DNA of 23,876 bases from Ophiothrix spiculata (lineage: Eukaryota > Echinodermata > Ophiuroidea > Amphilepidida > Ophiotrichidae). The stretch's first letter is position 1. Each line of letters begins with the position of its first letter. The notes beneath the pieces were generated by a model that saw nothing but the letters and a program-made list of their open reading frames with translations, searched no databases and was not told the DNA's origin. The translations under genes and the position numbers were made by a program. The stretch lies in the NCBI GenBank assembly GCA_000969725.1, contig JXSR01S073198.1; one strand, 5' to 3'. Below, in pieces: positions 18,211 through 23,876 of the stretch.

Positions 18211-18640
18211 AAAAACTAACATGCAAACCTTGTTTATGAATAATGTTACAGGATTACATTATTTATATAAAAAAACCCATAAATTTACATAATGATTTTC
18301 ATAGAATCATATCGACATAATGAAGAATTACAGATGAGATAACCGCTGGCTTGTCTCATATTTTCAACTTCAATGTATTTGTTTGTTGAGAGAAGCATAC
18401 TTACCTTGAATATTCATATAACCACAACCCTGCATTATGAACATTATTTTTTGGCTTACAGGTCATGTATTAAAAAGATTTAAAAAGAAAACATTTATGT
18501 AATTAATATTAAATTAATCTTTGAAGAATCGGATTAACTCTGTTCAAAATTATTGTTGCTGTTGCTAAAGGTTTGAGACATGACTGAAAAGTGTTCTTGA
18601 ATTCACACAAAACAACTATTTTTATCCATCAAGTAATGAT
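18210..18640. other. Unassigned spacer
   Basis: A+T-rich sequence with no recognisable element, gene or repeat boundary. Confidence 0.35.
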
Positions 18641-18643
18641 AAT

Positions 18644-18940
18644 TACTACTACTACTAATAATAATAATATCGTAGACGATCAGACATCATAACATCTCTC
18701 ATTGCTGACGATGCCAGATGGTATCTGTGCGAAAGGCCTCCAAACGAGGTTAGTAAATATTTGTGATGCAGAAGTTTCAACCTTTATTTGTGTATAATAA
18801 TAATAATGTGGCTTTTATAATGCGCAAATAAAATTCAGCAAGATTACTCAATGCGCAGTACGTAAAAGGAAACCACAGAATGAAACAAACATAAAGTAGA
18901 AACAAAGCAAACAAAGAATGTGTCGTGGAACATTAACTCA
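18644..18940. repeat. Trinucleotide runs and a possible dispersed-repeat fragment
   Basis: An ACT/AAT run spans 18644-18670 and an AAT run lies at 18797-18811. The second leads into GTGGCTTTTATAATGCGCA and then ACTCAATGCGCAGTAC. This layout (AAT microsatellite, then a TTTATA-GCGC motif and a short GCGC-containing tail) resembles dispersed repeats found in many invertebrate genomes, but I cannot name the family or set its ends. A mirrored TTATTATTATTATT run at 19329-19342 may mark the far side. Confidence 0.4.
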
Positions 18941-19560
18941 GATGTTTGAAGTTCACAGAGTAAGTAGATAATTACAAGATTCAAATCTAAACCAGATAAC
19001 ATATATCAACGTATCCAATTTGGACGCAATCGCCTTGTAATATATGCATCATCTAATGTACAAAAGGAGTCATCTTAATTTAGAGTGCAAATAGCCAGTA
19101 ATACGCAGAACACCTCTTCAGCAAAGAAGAATTCTTTATCTTGGCTTAGAATATGAAATTTATATTTTGAACACAGAGAAAGTAAAGTAAACTGGTGATA
19201 AATGATAAAGCCGCTTAAGTAGATTTTGTAGCAAGAACATAGTGTTGGAAATTAAGGAAAAACTGTTAACCCAAGCGCAACAATATGTGACATTACAGTA
19301 CAGCGGATTACTAATAATACGTTGTGCTTTTATTATTATTATTTGGTTGTGAAAATATGCGTACAAGGCATTCAAGGTTCAATCTAAATTGATGTCAAAA
19401 TGTCAATTTTACTTTGAAAATGTTACTGTTGATTATAGTTTTAATGGTCCTTTTGCAGACACCAATTCAGCAGACTATTGCAGATGTTATAAGTTGAAAA
19501 AAATTGTGAAAAGTCAAAATATTGTTCAAAGTATGTAGTTGAAAGTAGGGTAACTGTACG
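18940..19560. other. Unassigned spacer
   Basis: Nothing recognisable apart from the TTA run at 19329-19342. The 71-codon minus-strand frame at 19160-19375 has no supporting signal. Confidence 0.35.
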
Positions 19561-19790
19561 CTTTCTATAGGTAAATGGTGCGAAATTGTAGGTATAAAAT
19601 CCCCGGGCAATTGAATTTAAATAGATAAAAATCAGTGTTTATTGAATTAAATCAATAGATTACAGGTTGACGAGTAAGAAAACAAATTAAAGGCTTTTGC
19701 TGGCAGAAAAATATTGTCTAATGAAATAGAACCATAAAATTCTCATTGCACCACGAAAGTTGCATATTCGGTAAATTCTTTAGAAACAAG
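19560..19790. repeat. Duplicated blocks Y and T, copy 4 (partial)
   Basis: GCGAAATTGTAGGTATAAAA, TCCCCGGGCAATTGAATTTAA and GATAAAAATCAGT align with TGAAATTGTAGACATGAAATCC and AAATTGTAGGCATGAAATCC of copies 1 and 3. GCTTTTGCTGGCAGAAAAAT and CGAAAGTTGCATATTCGG mark T. The left half of Y is not recognisable here. Confidence 0.65.
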
Positions 19791-20220
19791 GATATAATTT
19801 TGTTAATGTGTTCCACTACGTTGATAACACAAACTTCTAACACTTTCTATTTGGATCAATGAAAATGATATAAACCATTGGATGCAATAATATCTTATTT
19901 GATTTATCAAGCTTCAATTTGAATTTGGGATGTATTTTGAATTACTTTAATCTTCAAATATCAGTTACCTTGAGTGGATTGTCTTAGAGGTCAACGTATA
20001 CCTACATGACGGCCTCAGAAATTAATCAATAAAACAAATAAAATCTGTCGATGAAAAGACAATTGTGCTGTATATGAATTAAGGTAGAGGCTACGCTTAA
20101 GGCTCATATTACACATACTGCAATAAAAGTGTAGTATTAATTGTACACTTCCTAAATTCATATGATATACTAAATTTTCTTATTTTACCAGGTTTTTTAT
20201 TTTCATCACATAATAAAAAT
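19790..20220. other. Unassigned spacer between T and the tandem duplication
   Basis: A+T-rich sequence with nothing recognisable. Confidence 0.35.
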
Positions 20221-20865
20221 CTATGTAAGGATTGCATATGGTCCTTATTGCAATATTATATATTCTTCTTTTTTGGAAGCAAAATGAATGCACTGGTTAA
20301 AGTGGATGCCAATATGTCAAGGTTGAATGTCCTCGCATTGTATGTCATCTACATGTACACTGCAACGGTCGATGATAAAACAATAAATTACATGGAACCA
20401 TTTGGCGCTCCTTACAGTAAATGGTAATAAAAACTTTAAATATTGTTTTAAATTATTAAAGTTTGTATAATTCTTTGTTAGGCAATAACCTCACACTTCG
20501 AATAAATACAGAAACTAATCTAGAGTACAATGTCATACAACTTATTTATCGTATATAACAATAACCTATGTAAGGATTGCATATGGTCCCAATGAAATAT
20601 AAATTTGTATTACAATATCATTTACTTCTATGAAAGCAATGTTATACCCACTGTAGTTACCAAGTGGATGCCAATATCTTAACGTTAAACGACCTCTCAT
20701 TGTATGTCATCTACACTGTAATGGTCGATGATTAAACAATAATTTACATGGAGCCATTTGGCGCTGCTTACAGTTAATGGTTATACAAACTTTGAATATT
20801 GTTTTGAATCTTAAAAGTGTACATTTTTTGTTGGCAATAAAGTCACATTTCATTTCGAATAAAGA
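20221..20865. repeat. 355-bp direct tandem duplication
   Basis: Unit 1 starts at 20221 and unit 2 at 20576, both opening CTATGTAAGGATTGCATATG. Shared segments in order are GTGGATGCCAATAT, CATTGTATGTCATCTACA, GGTCGATGAT, TTACATGGARCCATTTGGCG, TTGGCAATAA or TAGGCAATAA and TTCGAATAAA. Unit 2 is shortened by small deletions and fades after about 20865. It lies between blocks T and Q of the right-hand array copy and has no counterpart between T and Q at 13917-14122. Confidence 0.9.
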
Positions 20866-20869
20866 TTTG

Positions 20870-21240
20870 TTTTTTAGAAAAATATCACTAGCAAAACAGA
20901 AATACTTTATAGATTTTATCGATGACATGAATATTTCAAAATATCCATTTTGTCTAACGCTTGCCGAATAAAATGAAACAAGTAATGTACTTTTATTTTC
21001 GCCCTTTTAGAATAGTTAAGGTAGTGTGGATACGGCAGCCACATTTACTACAGTGTGTTAAATATCTATTCATGCACTTAACTGACGATTTAGTTAAAAC
21101 GTTCGAAACGTTATCATTCGGGGCACGGTACGTTTAAAATGTCGACTTCTACTGCTATTGAATGAAAAACGAAAACCCTAAAGAATAACATTTTTATTTC
21201 TGAAGACATTTTCATAGTAATGCTTTTAATGGTTTATGTT
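20870..21240. other. Unassigned spacer
   Basis: No element ends or homologous blocks were recognised. Two overlapping 64- and 73-codon frames on opposite strands near 20707-20971 lie mostly in the tandem duplication and are not conserved between its units. Confidence 0.35.
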
Positions 21241-21460
21241 TTCGACTAGATGAAAGACCAAATATGTTGTCAAGCTCTTCAACATCTTCATCAAGCAGTG
21301 TTAGAGTGGGCATGACAGAGCTGAAATAATCATTGTCCTGACTCCCATGATTATTGCAATTCCGTAGGAAACGTTAATCCTGTGATTGAAAAGCGAATTG
21401 TATTTGAATGTTATAAATTCTATAATTTGGTGAATGCCTATGATAAATCAGATAGATTTC
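21240..21460. repeat. Duplicated block Q, copy 3
   Basis: CGACTAGATGAAAGACCAAATATGTT versus TGACTAGATGAAAAAAGGAAATATGTT (about 14014) opens the block. AGAGCTGAAATAAT, CTGACTCCCATGATTATTGCAATTCCGTA and TGATTGAAAAGCGAATTG then follow in order. The GTCTACCTGTTTA segment present in copies 1 and 2 is deleted. Confidence 0.65.
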
Positions 21461-21469
21461 CATAGGCCA

Positions 21470-21900
21470 AATAACTTTTGGGCTCCGTAAGATTAAAACC
21501 AGTGTTTATCTTCTGTGCTGTAATTATCGTTGATGGTTTCTATATTTGTCGGTCTAATAAGACGAATTCGTATTATGCTAGTTGTGTTATTCTTCGTGTT
21601 AGTTTGGCCGATTTTGTTTACAAACTGCCAAAATATGTCGGTTTGATATCCTTTTACCATCTCTTTTTTTTTCAAAATCTTGAAGGAGTTAAAATCTGCC
21701 ACTTGTTTTCGTCTCAAAACACTACACAAAGACAAATATACATAAATCAAACGACAGAATATGATTACAATTCATTAAAAACCTTGAAATAAACAGTATT
21801 GAAAGCACAACGATTTTTTCTTAATAAATCATACATGGTAAAACAACTACATTAGTGATATATTATCATCTTAAAATTTCCTTATCATCTATATTTTTGA
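21470..21900. other. Unassigned segment open on both strands
   Basis: Plus-strand frame 21478-21792 (about 104 codons, entered without an ATG near its start) and minus-strand frame 21493-21750 (85 codons) overlap almost fully. Neither has a motif I recognise. The plus frame reads hydrophobic then polar, and the minus frame is Lys-rich around 21650-21690. Open frames on both strands of A+T-rich DNA usually reflect composition, so no gene is called. Confidence 0.3.
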
Positions 21901-21999
21901 ATTTTCTATCTCATGATATACTCTTATTAAACTTCTGAACAAATGAGATTTGTCTCTTGTCAAGCAAAATTCATTCCTAGTAATTATGACATAACATTT

Positions 22000-22640
22000 T
22001 GATTTGAAAAATTCATAAAATAAAAATATTTTGCTTTCCAATTCTTCCTTACATAGATTAAGAGGTAGATTCTTACGTCTCTAATAATTGCGACATAATG
22101 ATAAATGAGCACGTATTTCGTAGGTATGTATATTGAATTTCAACTGTATTTCAATCTTCAACCTTATATTATTTTGGCTTTACTCTTTAAATCTATGAAA
22201 TATGAATTAAAAATCTGAATTGCTGAACTGGGGATTAGTGATATTAGGTGAAGGGTCGTTTGAAGAAAAATTAATTGCTACTCATGTTGATGTAATCTTT
22301 TATTTTACTTTCGATTTTTAGTAACCAGTTATTTTTCATCAATATCAAGCACTGAGATTATCACCGAGATGTGTCCACCATAATTTGAGAGCATAGATTA
22401 TGGAAAATATGGCATATGAAATATCAAAAGTGATTGCCGCTTCTTTGTAGTCACTTAGACCGATGATTTTCATCTAGGTATCTTATATTATACTGTATAT
22501 GGCTGCTAGAACACGATCGCTGATGGTCTTTGAATATTCGTTTAAAAGGCTACAAGTGACCGAGAGCAATATTTATTACACGTTCTCCTACTTCAAGTAA
22601 AGCTAAAGCTAAAGGACAGAGAATAAACTTGTTTGGAAAA
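22000..22640. repeat. Duplicated blocks Z (weak) and W, copy 3
   Basis: W is clear at 22495-22640: ATGGCTGCTAGAACACGATC then GCTGATGGTCTTTGAATATTCG, GTGACCGAGAGCAATATTTATTACACG and CTACTTC match 15580-15690, followed by GAATAAACTTG and TTTTGATTTA. The proposed Z part near 22060-22140 rests only on short matches around TAGATTCTTAC and could be chance. Confidence 0.55.
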
Positions 22641-23876
22641 ACAAGAGAAAATTAATTTGTTTTGATTTATTAAAAATTTAACTGCTTGCATCGATGCATC
22701 GATATTAGGATATGCCATTCATCATCTTATAGTTAACACTAATTAAAAGGTATAAGCTACTTGGTCAAAACTGTTTTTAAGGTCTTAATTGCAATCTTTC
22801 TATGTTATTTTCTTGTCCCCATTGTATCAATGAGGCCTGCTTTGAGCGTGGGGTTTTAGATTGTTCATCAGGTTCGAAAAGATAAAATGAACTTATTTTG
22901 GTATTGCAAAGAAAATAGAACATTTAATTTTGTTCCAATTTGAATATTTCTGATATAGCAAAGCCAGACGATAGCACAAGTATTGAAACAATAAAAGAAT
23001 ATTTTCCTTTTGTTTAAAAAAGAGTTAAACACGTGCACTTAACCAATGGATTCACAAAACGTTAGTATCAGTCTTGCTTTTATTGTGCCTTAATTTACTG
23101 CTGTTTACATGACTGATCAAGCTAGTAGAATGAAATTAAGACTTTCATTAACGGAATGAATACACTGGCTAATGATACTCGAAGAATGTTTTTGATTCAC
23201 AAAAACCCCGTCTGTTATAATCAATCAAAAATATTTTCAATAAATCATAAAGGCAAACCAAATGAAGTATAGCCAGTAAAGTATATATTCTTATATATGC
23301 AAAGATGAACTAAGAATGGTTTCAGAATTTCAGAATAATGAAATCCACCTTTCATTCAAATCAAAGGAACATCCAATATATGTATAATGAAAAATACACA
23401 AACACGGGGTAATTTTGACTATGTCATCATTCTTAAAATATATTAGTACATTTTGCATGTCTGAAAATGTTACAAGAGAATTTTGTACAACGACTTAAAA
23501 AAGAATATGATATATGATGTACATGTACAATTAATGAATACTGAAGCCAGTGTGCCTTTCAAGATGATAGGAAGAAGCCATGAATACATTTTAAAAATAT
23601 TATTGAGAAGTTGTTTTAAGGTAGAATAGATACATTTCTAAATTAGGTTGTCAGAACAGTTTCCAGCGAATCATTTAGATTTCGTACAAGACATGAACAA
23701 GACTTTCTAAAATCTGTTCATGTCTGGCATTGCGAATATTGTAAAAACCTACGTTATCAATAGGTATGAGCAGACGGTTTAATTAAATTTTAATTTTAAT
23801 TCAATTTAATTGTTTTCTAGTTTTTAATTTTGAGATGCCTCTGTATTTCTGATACTCTTCTCCCTTATTTAGACGG
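22640..23876. other. Unassigned A+T-rich right end of the window
   Basis: No gene or transposon ends were identified. Features seen are a perfect 14-bp palindrome ATCGATGCATCGAT at 22690-22703, a perfect 11-bp inverted repeat at 23689-23725 and an AATT-rich stretch at 23778-23832. Confidence 0.4.
23689..23725. repeat. Perfect 11-bp inverted repeat
   Basis: AGACATGAACA at 23689-23699 and TGTTCATGTCT at 23715-23725 are exact complements across a 15-base loop. The stem is too short for a typical microRNA precursor. I see no flanking element ends. Confidence 0.85.

Noticed and set aside
22690..22703. ATCGATGCATCGAT palindrome as a conserved binding site
   Set aside because: It is not present in the other copies of block W, so there is no sign of conservation.

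Overview
This window looks like non-coding DNA from a eukaryote, most likely a marine invertebrate. An echinoderm or similar deuterostome is my guess, at low confidence, and it rests on the style of the repeats rather than on any gene. The sequence is strongly A+T-rich, has no long open reading frame, no recognisable exon series, no tRNA or rRNA gene and no operon-like layout, and is full of small transposable elements, short tandem duplications and simple repeats. I do not support any functional protein-coding gene here. The open frames of 60-133 codons are what chance gives in A+T-rich DNA, or are low-complexity or repeat artefacts. The only recognisable coding trace is a broken, internally deleted mariner-family transposase on the minus strand at about 4500-4893.

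The underlying structure is a cluster of old, diverged local duplications. I give its blocks working names X, P, Y, T, Q, Z, W and V. Read left to right they occur as X(1320-1930) Y-T(1940-2470) Z(2580-2960) W(3560-3900) V(4300-6170) P(6330-6640) Y-T(7740-8180) Q(9110-9450) Y-T(10330-11020) V(11395-12650) X(12700-12960) P(13250-13640) T-Q(13840-14410) Z-W(14990-15860) X(15930-17110) P(17910-18210) Y-T(19560-19790) Q(21240-21460) and probable Z-W(22000-22640). Once missing blocks are allowed for, the order is cyclic (Z-W-V-X-P-Y-T-Q, then Z again). That is what repeated tandem duplication of a multi-kilobase unit followed by deletions would give.

Younger elements sit on top of this. They are the right part of a hAT-like element (1-280), a complete 380-bp hAT-like MITE with an 8-bp target duplication (3165-3544), a 599-bp mariner deletion derivative with identical 38-bp inverted repeats (4475-5073), a 694-bp TTAA-flanked element (9464-10157), a 194-bp palindromic TA-flanked MITE (10733-10926) and a 0.47-kb inverted-repeat element (16049-16516). 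For four of these a paralogous block elsewhere in the window appears to preserve the unoccupied target site, so the block duplications are older than the insertions.

Further local repeats are a triplicated 135-bp satellite-like unit (467-872), a 323-bp tandem duplication (11701-12353), a 355-bp tandem duplication (20221-20865) and a 95-base pure purine tract (3279-3373). All homologies were judged by eye. Block edges are approximate and no identity percentages were computed.
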